NCBI RefSeq assembly: GCF_022605165.1
Contig: NC_063072.1
Location: forward strand, 1,612,001 to 1,676,000
DNA: 64,000 nt
Direction: 5' to 3'
Source: Purpureocillium takamizusanense
Taxonomy: Eukaryota; Ascomycota; Sordariomycetes; Hypocreales; Ophiocordycipitaceae
Positions 1 through 12,241 of the stretch are shown here, piece after piece (the stretch's first letter is position 1; each line of letters begins with the position of its first letter). A program made the position numbers and the translations under genes. The notes beneath the pieces are model-generated. The model had not been told where the DNA came from. It worked only from the letters and a program-made list of their open reading frames with translations, and searched no databases.

Positions 1-788
1 AACACCGTTCTCTCTGACGTCCTCCCCAAGGATGTCGTCAAGGAGGTCGGCAACATCAAGCTGTTCAACAAGTGGGACTACGATGTCGAGGTCCGCGACA
101 TCTCCCTGACGTACGTCGACGCTGGAAACCTGTTTGCGCGCGAGGGCTGCGACCGCCGCGCCCGGGACGATGGACTCTGTATGCTGACGGATTGAACGAA
201 ACAGTGACTACATCTCTCTGCGAAACCCTGTTTATGTCACCCACTCCGCTGGCCGATATGCCGTCAAGCGCTTCCGCAAGGCCAACTGCCCCATCATCGA
301 GCGATTGACCAACTCGCTCATGATGCACGGCCGCAACAACGGCAAGAAGCTGATGGCTGTGCGCATCGTCGCCCACGCCTTCGAGATCGTACGTCCGGCC
401 GAACACCGCCATGGCAAACGAGCCATGGCCACTTGGAGAGTTAAAAGATTTTTTCTAACAAGCGCGGCAGATCCACCTCATGACCGACCAGAACCCCATC
501 CAGGTCGCCGTTGATGCCATCGTCAACTGCGGTCCCCGCGAAGACTCTACCCGAATCGGCTCCGCCGGTACCGTCCGCCGACAAGCCGTCGATGTGTCCC
601 CCCTGCGCCGGGTCAACCAGGCTATCGCCCTGCTCACCACCGGTGCCCGCGAGGCCTCTTTCCGCAACGTCAAGTCGATTGCCGAGTGCCTTGCTGAGGA
701 GCTGATCAACGCCGCCAAGGGCAGCAGCAACTCGTACGCCATCAAGAAGAAGGACGAGCTGGAGCGTGTGGCCAAGAGCAACCGATAA
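1..788 (+). CDS. RPS5: 40S ribosomal protein S5 (uS7), 3' part of gene
   Basis: Structural protein of the small ribosomal subunit head near the mRNA exit channel. The gene enters from the left edge, so the N-terminus is missing. Three coding blocks are readable: 1-110, 205-388 and 471-788. The introns are 111-204 (GTACGT...ACAG) and 389-470 (GTACGT...GCAG). The spliced reading contains the near-invariant uS7 stretches [33 protein letters not shown] and [17 protein letters not shown] and ends [13 protein letters not shown], the standard eukaryotic C-terminus. An AATAAA at 919-924 lies 131 nt after the stop. Identity is certain; only the exon edges were set by eye. Confidence 0.96.
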
Positions 789-918
789 ATGGGACGTGGA
801 CGGTGTCTGGCTGGAGGGTTTGCGGCTTTGGCGTGGTTCTGGCATCTTTCAGAATTGCATTTTTGCGTTCAGGTCTGGGAACGCGGCTATGGATTGTCAC
901 AAATGGCTCTAGAGACTC

Positions 919-924
919 AATAAA
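919..924 (+). terminator. Probable poly(A) signal of RPS5
   Basis: A canonical AATAAA lies 131 nt after the RPS5 stop, in the 346-bp gap between two convergent genes (RPS5 and the GNAT gene). I see nothing else in the gap; it must hold both 3' UTRs. Confidence 0.45.
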
Positions 925-1134
925 AAGCTGGGCTCAACTGGGTCACAATGAATTTCACGTCACATGCTTCACCGTTCCAAAATGTGAGAATGAGAGGTTG
1001 AGTGTCAATTGTCGTCGCTCCTCGTTCATGTGGTTTGGACGGGTAATGGCAGCGGTGGCCTCGGCGAGCCAGGCTATCTATGCATATATGTCGTAACATC
1101 GTCAAGCAAAATGAAGCGCTCGTTTTGTCGTTTC

Positions 1135-1971
1135 TCAGATGCGGACCTCGTCAGGACTCACCTCGAGCCTCTGAAACATGCCAACGTGGGGAATCCCTTC
1201 TTCCCACCACTTCCCCATGCCCTCGTCGACGCGGAATCCCCATTTCTTCCAGGCGCCCACGACCCGCTCCTGAGCGTGTACGCAGACGAGGCCGCCCCAT
1301 TTGGGGACGTCCGTCTCGTTGGCGGCGCCGACCTGCTCCAGGCCAAGCTCCGTGATGCTGGGGTCAAAGTACGATGGGTTCCTCTTGAGCCACGCCAGGG
1401 CGGTGTTGACGAGCAGGCCCGCGAGGTTGTTTCCGCGGAACTCGTGTAACACGGCGAGCCGCCCGAGCTTGACGTATGGCTCCTTGCCGTCGTGAAAGGA
1501 TGTCGGCCTGTCGGCCGCGAAGCTCCAGCCGGGTGGCGCGCCAAGAGCGGCGGCAACGTCGCCTCCTCGGTCGTCCCGGTCTTCATCCCCCACCAGGACG
1601 CCATTCCAGTAGTCGCCGCCGGCCTTGGGATGGGGGTCGTGCGGAAAGGGGACGAGGCGGATAGTGCCAATAGGCGTCGTCCTCGTGGAGCTCTTGCGCG
1701 GCTGTAGGACGTTTCCCTCGTCGTCGCGCACCTCGCCCTCCTCCGTCTTGTTGATGCTGGCGTAGATGACCCAGTGGCAGGAGCGGGGGTCGTCGGCGTC
1801 GAACTCGTTCTCGAGCGGCACCTCTTGCTCGTCGACGTAGACGGTCTCGCGCACCTCCATGGCATCTAGGAACGGCTGGGGGATGGTGGCGGGCTGCTCG
1901 TCGTGCCGGATGCCGGGCAGGAACCCCTCGAACTTGCTAGGCTCGAGCAGGGTGATGAAGGGGGTGGCCAT
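1135..1971 (-). CDS. GNAT-family N-acetyltransferase, single exon, 278 aa
   Basis: Predicted acetyl-CoA-dependent N-acetyltransferase; the substrate cannot be told from sequence. The N-terminal half carries RETVYVDEQEVPLENEFDADD-like residues (about 42-60), the VF/YVxEQ..P...E.D..D pattern of ElaA-like GNAT proteins. Around residues 183-208, KLGRLAVLHEFRGN followed by NLAGLLVNTALAWL matches the conserved GNAT strand and acetyl-CoA pyrophosphate-binding loop. A Gly/Asp-rich insert of about 50 residues lies between them. The start at 1971 is an ATG and gives a normal GNAT length. The gene converges on RPS5. It looks cytosolic: no signal peptide or membrane segment. Family call strong, function open. 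Confidence 0.85.
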   Translation of the reverse strand: MATPFITLLEPSKFEGFLPGIRHDEQPATIPQPFLDAMEVRETVYVDEQEVPLENEFDADDPRSCHWVIYASINKTEEGEVRDDEGNVLQPRKSSTRTTPIGTIRLVPFPHDPHPKAGGDYWNGVLVGDEDRDDRGGDVAAALGAPPGWSFAADRPTSFHDGKEPYVKLGRLAVLHEFRGNNLAGLLVNTALAWLKRNPSYFDPSITELGLEQVGAANETDVPKWGGLVCVHAQERVVGAWKKWGFRVDEGMGKWWEEGIPHVGMFQRLEVSPDEVRI

Positions 1972-4900
1972 GGCGAAAGAAGGAAGGGGGGGGGGGAGGG
2001 GTGTTGTTACGTATTAGGTACGCGGCCAGATGCACGATACGGTGTAGGTATCAAGTACGAGCTAGCGCTTGATGGGCGGTGTTTCTGTTGACGTCTTGCA
2101 CGCTTGGCTGGCTGGTTGAAAAAGCCGACGATGGTAAAGGGATAGACGTGAAGGAGTGGCTAGAAGAGTTGAGGTGCGCGCACACGTATGAGTGGATGTG
2201 GAGTGAATCGTGAGAAGGGGGCAAGCGAGACCCTGCCTGGGCTGACGCCAGCGTGCAGCCTCCAAGGCATCAATGAATCTCACTCGCCGACAGCATCGAG
2301 CGCGCTACGCTTATAGCCTGCCTTGCCAGCTTGCTGCTGCTGCTGCTGCTGCTGCTGTGGAGGAGGAGAGGAGGAGTGTGCACAACCCCAATGGGGGCCT
2401 TGGACACGGAACGCGGCGGTGACGACGTCCTCGCCCCTCTCTCCTGACCTCCGATCCGAGACGCAGGCCTGATGCGGAGAAAAGCACGCTCATCACTTCT
2501 GTGACCGGAGGGGAGGGGAAGGGGGGGGGCCCACCGACGCCCGTCGTCGACCAGCCGCTGCGGCCAGGCGGCGGCGGCGGGCGATCTGAGGACGGTGCAA
2601 CGGCGGGCGGGCGGGCGGGGCCGGCGCTGAGCCGAAGTCGACGACGTCGCCGGCTTCCCTGATCCCGGACGCTCTGTGCTACAGGTAGCACCTACGACGA
2701 CAATGTAACATGAAGTACATACATAGGTACCTTACCTACTACGGGCGGCTACACAAACAGCCAGCCAGCCAGCCCCCCCCTCTTTCCCCCTACGGTTATT
2801 CTTTTACGAAGCATAGCGATGCAGTCAACTCACGGCATACTACCGCGTGCGGGCGCGTCCCCCGGCATCACGGCATGAACGGGATGAAGGGTGTGGATGC
2901 CCGTCGCGCGCCTCTTTCCACCGTCATTTCACCGTCTGGTCATACCAGCAAAGCATTGTATTTCGTACATGTATGTACAGTGCTGTAGCGTAGCACAGTG
3001 CAAGCGGGCGCGGGCTGGGCGGGAAAAAGCAAAAACGGTGAATGGAAAAATGACTGCACACTTTTTGCAATTTGACGTCGAGCGCACGAGGTGGCGCGTG
3101 CTGTGCTGCTGGTGCCGGACTCGCTCTGCAGGCGACGTATTTAACCCAGACGTCCCGAGTCCTGTGCATGAAATGGGCCAAACGGTGGTGATTTGATCGT
3201 CGTGACTCGCGGGCAAGGGGCCACGATGGCCAGCAGCATGGATGGGTTCATTGATCATGGCCTCTTGGTGTAGCAATCCGTTCAAATCCATCCGCCCGCT
3301 TGCCTGTAGGTAGCTCACAGCACCAGTCTGGCGCCGGCTGAGGCGGGTTCCAGTCACTTACAAAGCCCTGTGCATGTACAAGTAGGATGGAGGAATGTTG
3401 ACTCCAGTCTAGCCTGGTTCGATTGCTGTCATGCCATGTCTTGGGCGCCGAGTAAAGAAACCAACTTTTCCCAAAAGACACAATCAGTGTGCTGTCTGTC
3501 TGTCACACGACGCACCGCTGGTTCAGAGTGGCACGTGGCGATGCGCACCTTTCATTGGTAGCACACAGTTCGTAACTAGCTCTGGGACTTTGTCGACCGC
3601 CGCCGCCTTTCTTTGTCCAGCTCGCTCGGTTGGGTAGCCGTCCGTCCCCTTATTACTTGGGAGGACGACCAAGGAGCGCAGCAATGGGGTTCGGACCTCG
3701 GCCAGCCCAGCATCGATCATCAGGGACCTGACCCAGCCAAGGTGCATAACTAAACTTAAACTCATCTATCGCTGCATATATATGGGTCCATCTGCCCATG
3801 TCTGCGATGCCAAACGCGCGGGCAGGGGGTTTGCATGACGCGGGCGAAACCGCATCGTGACATCCCGCCCGCACGGCACTCCCGTCTGGACACTCGCTGA
3901 GCAATCCGTCTGGTCGGTTTTGGCAAGCAGGCCGGGCAGCGGTAGAAGACGAACGGCCAGGGGGGTGAGGAGGGGGGCGCGGTGCACGAAGTGACGGCCC
4001 CCAATCTTTGCTTTCCTGCGCGCTCTGACGCTCATCATGCAACAGCAACGCGGAACTCTTCAACCGCCCGAGCACAGGATGCCCAGCGTCCAGGGCTCTG
4101 GGGGGCCCGCTGGCGCCTCGTCCCCGAAGTGGGTTTTCACCTGGCCTCGGCGCTCAGGTACCGCTCCAGTACGTCAGGGCCTTCTCTCCATTGAGCGACG
4201 CGCCACAGGGGCGCCCACTAGCTCGGCGGCCGTGCGTTCCATGTTGGTCCTCGACGGTGACCGCTTTGGGGCGCGATATTGGAGTCGCTAATCGTCCCTC
4301 AGTCAGGACCCTTCGTCCAATCTTGCCCTTTGGCCCTCGTCCGATTTTTTTTTCTTGGCTGGTGGTGGTGGCAGCGTCCGTTCAGGAGGCGCCCGGCGGG
4401 GGTCGCGTACTTCGTACTGTATAGGTATGCATGTCGTACGCGGCTGTCCTTCTCGCGCCGTGCCTCGTGCTTTCTTTTGCCTTGGAGGGTCATGCGCTGC
4501 AATGGGAAGGTTGCGGGGATCATCTTGTCCATTTCCTACAGTGCGTTGCACGTAGGGGCCGTACATGGTAAGGTTTTCCCCTGGAGGTGAGGTACCAGGC
4601 ATTGTACTCAAGTTACTGTGCTGTACCTGCTGTCCCTGCCCGTCCGCAACAAGCTCGCCTTGAGCAGCGGGCATCGGTGCGCAGCAGCACGACGCAACCT
4701 TTGACAACCCTTGCTAGTAGTAGCCGTCGCCATACTGCGGTGGTAGTAGTAGCCCCCCCTCTCCACCCCCGGCGTTTGCTGCACAGTGTCCGTCCCATCA
4801 ACATCCAATTCAGGGGCTTCGCGCACGGGGGGGACCCTGGGCGCGGCCAATATTCGAGAGTGGGCACCCACCTTGTGAGTTCAATCTCTCGATTCCTCCA

Positions 4901-5239
4901 GTTTGGTCATGCCCGGCAGTCCTGGAGCCTCATGCCGACCCTCATCCCCGTGCAGCAAGCTCCAGAGACCGACCTCCTTGGGACGCTCCTTGCAAAGACG
5001 CCGCGCTCCGCCTCTCGATGATTCCGCAACCACGACCCCGCCGCGCTTCCCCCCCCTCGTGAGCTCCGTGAGCTGTGAGCTGTGAGCTCAGTGACAGCCA
5101 GCCTGCCACCTGCCTGCCGCGGCCCGCGACAAGGTTCCGGTTTTGCCCCAAAGTGTCGCAACGCGCCTGCCGGCCTTGGTGCTGCCCGTACGCGTTACAT
5201 CTTCCTTCGGACGCCCCGCGGGCGCTCGTGCGAGTCCAG
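1972..5239. other. 3.3-kb intergenic block between the GNAT and DOCK genes
   Basis: This is a shared divergent upstream region. It holds a TGC trinucleotide tract (2332-2357), G/C homopolymers, a near-palindromic word at 4407-4417, and pyrimidine-rich stretches just before the DOCK start. Open frames here are short, overlap on both strands, and are rich in Pro/Arg/Ser as expected from base composition. I see no gene. Long 5' leaders or a non-coding transcript are possible. Confidence 0.5.
2332..2357. repeat. (TGC)n microsatellite
   Basis: About nine perfect TGC units in non-coding DNA upstream of the GNAT gene. Confidence 0.9.
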
Positions 5240-8200
5240 ATGCCCTGGCAGCCGCTTCCCCGGATCGCCTTCGCCGTTGCGACGTACCCCTTCGCCGCCG
5301 AGAGCCCGGCCGACCTGCCTCTCGAGATTGGCGATGAGCTCTACATCATCGAGGAGACGCCCGATGGCGCCTGGCTGAGGGGCTACCTGGTCGCGCCCCC
5401 CAGCCTGCTGGCTGGCTTGACCTCGGTCAAGGGCCAGACGCTGGAGGCTCGAGTCTTCAGCGGCATCTTCCCTCGCAGCTGTGTCGAGGTGCGAGAGATG
5501 CTCGGCGGCGCCGACGAGCCGGACGACACCGTCGACGACGACGACGACGACTACGAGGATGCGAGGGGCGACGAGCCGATCAGCGACACCACGGGCTCGG
5601 CCGACAATCGTCCCGCAAGCGATTCCGCCAAGAGCGGCTTTACCAGCGCGAATTCGCCCACCAAACGAACCCACCGCGAGAAGACAACGAGCCTCCACAG
5701 CAATGGCAGGAGGAGACCGTTGAGCGAGCTTCCCAATGGCACCCTCGGCAACCTGTCAGTCCCCGTCAAGAGAGACCCCAATGCGCCTCGACCTGCGGCC
5801 CCTGTCCCCATGCTCAAAATCGGCGACGAGACACCGACCTCGGCTGCCGAGCCATTGATCGACGAGATCGCATCGTGTTTGCGTGAATGGCACTCCAAGT
5901 ATCTTCACGAGCTTCTCCTGTCCCGCAAGTACGCGGAGCTGGACAAACTCTCCCAGCTCATCGCGCGCCTCAACCTTCACCGCCAGCAGTTCCTCTACAA
6001 CGTCCTCACCACACACGAATACGAGCGGCTACGGGAGCAGACTGTCTGGGACCTCGTCACGCTAAACAAGCTTTGCGGCGGAGAGGTCATAGTGCGCGAC
6101 CCTGCCGCTCGCGGCCGAGTTTTGACAGGTGACGACTCTGTCGTGGACGTCACCAGATTGCAATCGCAAATGAGCTTGCTGGACGAGCCCCCACAGCCGG
6201 CCGTCGAGTTGTCCAGCCTGCATCACATCCTGCTGGATGTGAAAGGCTTCGCAGGGTCCACCAATGAAGAAACAAGCTTGGTGCTGTATCTTGCCAGCAA
6301 ACCCCGCCACGGCAGCATGTCAATGTTGTCCGAATGCTTCTCCGTCGACATACCCGCGGGCGGCGCGATAGAAGGGTTCACTCAGAGCTCATCGATGCGG
6401 ACCCTCTTCACCGATCTCTCTGCCCAAGACATTGGCGACGCGCCGGCGGCCGAGTCCGAGCTCTACCTTGTCGTCAAAGTCTTGGCGCTGCAACGAATAG
6501 CCTCGTCACAGCCCATCTCTCGCACCGGCACGGGCAGCGAGCATAACCACCCAGGAGATAATTCCAAAGGAGCCCCAACCACGGCAAAGTCCTCTAGGAG
6601 GAGCTTGATGTGGGGCAGCAAGAATGGCCGATCAACCATGTCGAGAGGCCAAGGCGTGTCCAGGACGGACTCGGTCTCGGACCGGCAGGGAAGCTCATAT
6701 CGAGCTACCACGGCGGAGAGCAGAGATGGCCACGGACCGCCGACCACTGCAGGGTCAAGGGCTGTTGCATTTGCAGAACCCGCACACATGGCCCAACGCA
6801 TCGTTGGAGTGGGTGTGTCGAGACTCAACGATCTGCTGAAACACGACGATGAAATTGAGCAGCTTATCGGTATTTGGGCGCCGACCGCCCGGCCAGGCCA
6901 TGAAAAGGAGCAGAAGGAAGAGGGGGATTCGCTCATTCGAGAGCTACTGGACAAACCTAGCGGGCTTCTCGAAAAGTCACGGCGAGGAGAGCGGCTCCAA
7001 GTTGGCCTGCAGATGTTCAATCATCCCGACGCCGACGCTTTGATCAAAGCCACACCGACCCTGCTATCGGGGGTGTCTACCACCAACAGGATTGGCTTCT
7101 CTGCTGCTCCGACAAAGGCGAGGTCAGACATTTACCTCACGATCAATACGGCGGCCTTGGCTCGCCAGAATTTACTCTCGAGGTTCGGTGGCAGCGCGAC
7201 CAGCATGCCGCCGGGCTTGCAGGGAACGAATCTCCAGGTCACGCTCGAGGTTCGAGGCCCCTCGGGTCAGCGGATCGAAAATTGCATCCACACAGCGTCC
7301 AACATGCAGCCTGTTACCACGTTCAAGTCGGTGGCTGCAGAGAGAGGCGAATCGTGGAAGCAGACGCTTCGGCTCTCCTTGTCACCTCGCGATGTATCGA
7401 CAGCTCACGTCGTCATGTTTCTGGCTGACATTCCCAATCCGCCCTTTGCCGTGGCACACATGCCGCTATGGGACCAGCAAGCTTTCATAAGAGACGGCCA
7501 GCACGGGCTGCTGCTCTACAAGGTGGACGAGCACACATCGACGGCGGAAGCCGGGCCCACGGGCAGAGGCGGCTACCTGTCACTGCCGTGGGCGCCACGC
7601 GGCTGGGATGAGCACTCCGCCGAGGTGACCGGGCCTTTGGCCGTGTTGCTCGTCGACTCGTTCCTGTGCAGTACAAGATTCTCACAAGACCGCGTCATCC
7701 TGGGCATTCTCAAATGGAAAGACCTTTCCCAGGACGAACTATCCGCCACACTGAGACAACTGACCTTTGTCCCCGAAATTGAGGTCGTCAAGCTGCTGAG
7801 CGATGTCCTGGACGGGCTGTTCGGCATGCTCGTGGAGAATTCAGGCAACGAGGAGTTTGAGGATCTCGTGTTCACGGCCTTGGTCCGAGTCCTGGGCATC
7901 GTGCACGACAGGCGATTCAACCTCGGGCCTCTGGTCGACACGTACGCCGAGAACCAGTTCAATTACCCCTTTGCCACCACCAGCTTGGTGCGATCCTTCA
8001 CGCGCCTGCTCGAGAACCCTACCGAACCTGAGATTGCCCGGAAGCTGAGAGCCACGTTCAAAGTCGTGCGACACATCCTCAAGTTCATCACACATGCCCG
8101 ACATCAAATGAAGGTCAAGGAAGCTGTCATAGGAATCAAGTCGTCTCCCCAGGGCTTTACGCGACAGTTGCGAGTCATCTTTAAGGCACTGGACGCAATG

Positions 8201-11200
8201 ATGCGCAACACCGCCCCTTCCCTGGTCGGTAGCCAGACTCTGGCCGTCCAGCACTTCCATACCTGGCTCCCGGAACTCAGCGGCTTACTGAGCACGGAAG
8301 AAATCCTCCACATTGCCATTGACTTCATGGACTCCTGTACGAACGTCAAGGGCAAGCTAATTCTGTACAAGCTGCTATTGATCATAAACTATTCCAAACT
8401 TGATCTGTTTGCACATCCGGAACAAAAGGCCGCCCTGGCGGCGAATACCGTCCGCTGGATCTCGCCGCATTGGGGGCATCCTGACATGGTCAACGACCAA
8501 TGGAGAGACCAAGTCCGCCTGTGCTGCTCCATCATTGCCAGCCAGGTCGACTACTTGGGCCCAGAGATTCCGGACCACCTGCCAAGAATCATCGACTCGT
8601 ACCTCGCGATCCTGGCATCTCCACGGAAGTCACGGGACCGCCTATCTCTCCTATTCCCTGCGTCATACCCTTTCCCGTCCAAACCTGTCCAGGACGGGCT
8701 CGCGTACGACGAGGCGTTGGCGGAACTGTCTGCAGTGCTCTCAGCCGTGTCAAAGTCATCGGCGGGTATGCAACTGGAGTTGGCGGAAGGAGATCTTGCC
8801 GTCATCCTTGAAAATCTCCTGCGCGTTCACAAAAGCATCCTCTCGGGCGAAGCGTTCCCGGCCGGCTGGCTCAGCGTACACATTTACCACCATAAGTCGA
8901 CCATGTCCACCCTACAGTATCTCGCGGGAATCTTGCTTGAGTCGTTCCTCCCCGATCCTGACGATGCCGAGACCTTCAACACGGAGCTTTGGAAACTCTT
9001 CTTCACTACGCTTCTGAAGCTCGTAGGGAGCTCGTCTCTCGCCCTCGAGACGTTTGCGGAACAAAAACGCCGAGCCGTGTGGAAGATTGCTGGCGACGTC
9101 AGGGAACATGGCGCGGACCTTTTGCGCAAGACCTGGGAGGCCATCGGCTGGGAGACAACGACGGACGAGCGCACCCGCTATGGCTTGTCCAAGATTGGCG
9201 GATACCAGGTACAATACGTGCCTACCTTGGTGGGCCCCATTGTCGAACTGTGTCTAAGCGTCCACGAAGGTCTTCGCAGGATGGCAGTCGAGGTCCTGCA
9301 GACCATGATTGTCAGCGAGTGGACTCTCAGCGAAGACTTGACCGTCATCCAGACTGAGATGATAGACTGCCTGGACCACTTCTTTAAGTCGAAACCTCTG
9401 ACGGAGAGCATTCTGCAAAAGTTGTTTGTGAGCGAGCTTGTTGACCGGTTCGAGCCTCTGGCCGATATTCCCGGCGAACCGCTCTACATGGCCGTCCAGG
9501 ACCTCGTCGCCACGCTAGACGAGTTCCTCGAGTTGCTCGTTGCGGTACACAGCGGCGACGGCAGCAACGAGGCGTCCAACATCATCAACCGGCTCCGACT
9601 GATGGAGTTCCTGCGGGACATGCAGAAGGAGGAGATATTCGTGCGATACGTCCATCAGCTGGCGAGCTTCCAGGCAGAGTCGGGGAACCATTCCGAGGCG
9701 GGTCTGGCGCTTCGTCTGCACGCAGACCTCTACGAATGGGACCCAACCAAGCAGACACCGGTCCTCGCTGATCCAGGGTTCCCGGTGCAGAACATGTTTG
9801 AACGCAAGGAGAGGATCTATTTCGACATGATTAAGCATTTTGAGGAGGCTGAGTCGTGGAGCAACGCGTTGACGGCGTACAAGGAGCTCCAAGCGCAGTA
9901 CGAGTCCAATGTGTTTGACTTTGCCAAGCTGGCAAGGACGGAGCGAGCTATTGCGACCATCTACGAGAAGATCTCCAAGAGCGAGAAGCTCGTGCCGCGG
10001 TATTTCAAAGTCGTATACAAGGGCCTTGGTTTCCCGTCGGGGATCCGGGACAAAGAGTTTGTTTACGAGGGCTCGCCGGCAGAGCGAGCTTCCGCCTTCA
10101 CCGACCGCATGCAAGAGCAATACCCGTCGGCGCAGATCGTCACCAACGGCGATGTCGATGACGTGGAGGGCCAGTTCCTGGTGGTGTCAGCCATCACACC
10201 TCACCGCGACCTGACCCACCCAGTCTTCCAGAGGGCCAGGGTGCCACAGGCAGTCCGCGACTTCTTGCTCTCGTCTCACCCGCAATGCTTTTCTTATACC
10301 ACCAAGCGTATCACGTCCGGGCCCGTGGAGGAGCACTACGCGGAGAAGGTGGTGTTCACAACGGCCGAGCCCTTCCCCACGTTGCTCCGGCGGAGCGAGA
10401 TCGTCGACGCCCAAGAGATTCTGCTCGGCCCCCATGACACCGCGTTAGAGCGAATTGTCCGCAAGACCCAAGAAATGACAACCCTCGAACGTCGCATCGT
10501 CCAAGGTGACACGGCCATTACTCAGCTTCTGGTAGATGCCATATCAATATCCGTCGATCCATCGTCGGAACATAGCGTCGTCTGTTATCGCAACCTTCTT
10601 CCGGAACGCCAGGCAGGCAGCGAAGACAGTGGTCATGGCGGAGAGATTGAGCTCGAGCCAAGAGATGCCGCCATAAGGATGGCGCTTGTTGATCATGCCA
10701 TCATGATCAAGCGCTGCCTGGCCATGTTTGCTCACAGCACCAACGACGTCCTCTCGCAAAGGCACGAGGAACTTCAGAGATGTGAGTTGACATCATTCCA
10801 CCAACAAGGATTTGGCTGACCATTCAAAGACTTTGAGAGGACGTACGAGCCGGAAATCGCTACGTTTGCGCCTCCGCCGCCTTCACCGCCACAAGAGACC
10901 GTATCGACTCCCTCCACGGCGTTCCGGCAGTCTCTATCCTCCAACGGACACAGCCCGCAGTGGCCTAACATTGCAAGTCCCTTGAGCGGGGACCGTGGAG
11001 AAGAGGTATCCGTCGTCCATCAGGTTGCGCTACGGCATAGGAGCGCGAGACTCAGCCTCCTGGGTGGTCGTAAGCAGGAACCCGAGCGACCCCAGGAGGA
11101 ACCGCAGGTCAACGGCGAGGCCGAGTCCAAGGTCGAGCACAGCCGAAGCGCGAGCAAGGGGGCGGGCCGACGACAGAGTCTCTTTCGATCGCAGTCGATA

Positions 11201-11422
11201 GATGAGACCCCCTCGGCGGACATGCCGGCACAGACGCGGAGGAGCAGCTCCGCGAGCAGGCAGAGTCTGGACAGAGGCTCCGTCCGATCTGACAAGGAGT
11301 TTGAGGCAGAAGGCCTCAGCATCGTCAAGCGGGGCAGCGTGAGGAAGAGGTTCAGCATGCTCAAGCTGGGCAAGAAGAGCAGCAAGACGGGCTCGGCGAT
11401 GAGGAGCGTCGACGAGGAGTAA
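5240..11422 (+). CDS. DCK1: DOCK-family guanine nucleotide exchange factor (SH3-DHR1-DHR2), 2,044 aa
   Basis: Predicted activator of a Rho/Rac GTPase, acting in polarity and cell-wall or stress signalling as known for fungal Dck1. Exons are 5240-10781 and 10830-11422, with one intron (GTGAGT...AAAG). I chose the ATG at 5240 because it opens directly on an SH3 domain (about residues 8-85: FAVATYPF, LEIGDELYIIEE, GIFPRSCVEV). The open frame runs upstream to 5075, but that stretch is not SH3-like. An Asp-rich linker follows (DDDDDDYEDARGDE). A C2-like DHR-1 lies near residues 620-800. The DHR-2 catalytic region covers about 1455-1845 and includes AGLALRLHADLYEW and the FKVVYKGLGFP...KEFVYEG signature. 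The Ser/Arg-rich tail ends with a basic cluster near KRGSVRKRFSMLKLGKKSS. Length and domain order match the family. Confidence 0.93.
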
Positions 11423-12241
11423 CTATACGAGGATGACGAGCGATGAGCACCCCGCCCGCATCACCCCGCCCGCATCGGCCTCTGTAGCTGTGAACGAGCG
11501 ATGGACGCAGCCAAAAAAACAAAAATCTCGGGAACTGGATTGACAGCTTTGAAAGTGTGCGTTTCACATTCTCTTCCTGTCGTTTTCCCCACTTGATCTC
11601 TTTCCATATCCCCGTTGTACAAAAGCGAAAGATACACCAATGATAATCGAAGTCGCGCGCCTATGGCGGCTGCGGCAGTTTGAAATACACGGTGGGCGTG
11701 GAGCGAGTGCGTATATACAAGACGAGAGAATACGGGAAAGGCACCTTTGTTGATCGCCTCCCCCCCCGGTTCCCTTTTTTTCCGGGCAAGTTTACAACGT
11801 ACCTTTTTTATTATTCGCCTTGTACTGTTCTTCCTGTGTTACTCTGCGTGGGTGGAAGCATGAAAGCAAGGAAAGAGGGGGGCCAAGAGGGGTGGGCGAG
11901 ATTAAAGGCTTGGTTGGTGCTGGCTGGGGTGGTGGCGTTCTGGGTTGCCGCCTCTCGGGGAGATACTGTAGATGTAGGGAGCGGAAAGGGAGAAGGGGCA
12001 TAGGGGACGAGAAGGGCGGAATCTGCACAGGCCATACCAATTTCACGCCCACGTCGGGCTTTTTTCTTTACTTGGGCCAAGTATCTCTTCTCTCGTCTCC
12101 TGTGTACTGCTTTCTCCGTCTCGTGTGAGGCGGCTACTTGTTTGCCTTTTGTCTACGGGCCCTTGTTCCTGAGGCATCGTTCTCGGAACCGTGGCGGATA
12201 ATCAGCGCCGGCTTGTGGCTGGTCTAGCTCTAATTGTACGT
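11423..12241. other. Convergent intergenic region, 0.8 kb
   Basis: Holds the 3' flanks of the DOCK gene (+) and the Hsp70-like gene (-). T-rich tracts near 11,770-11,815 and A/T-rich words near 11,510-11,590 suit transcript ends. I see no gene. Confidence 0.5.
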
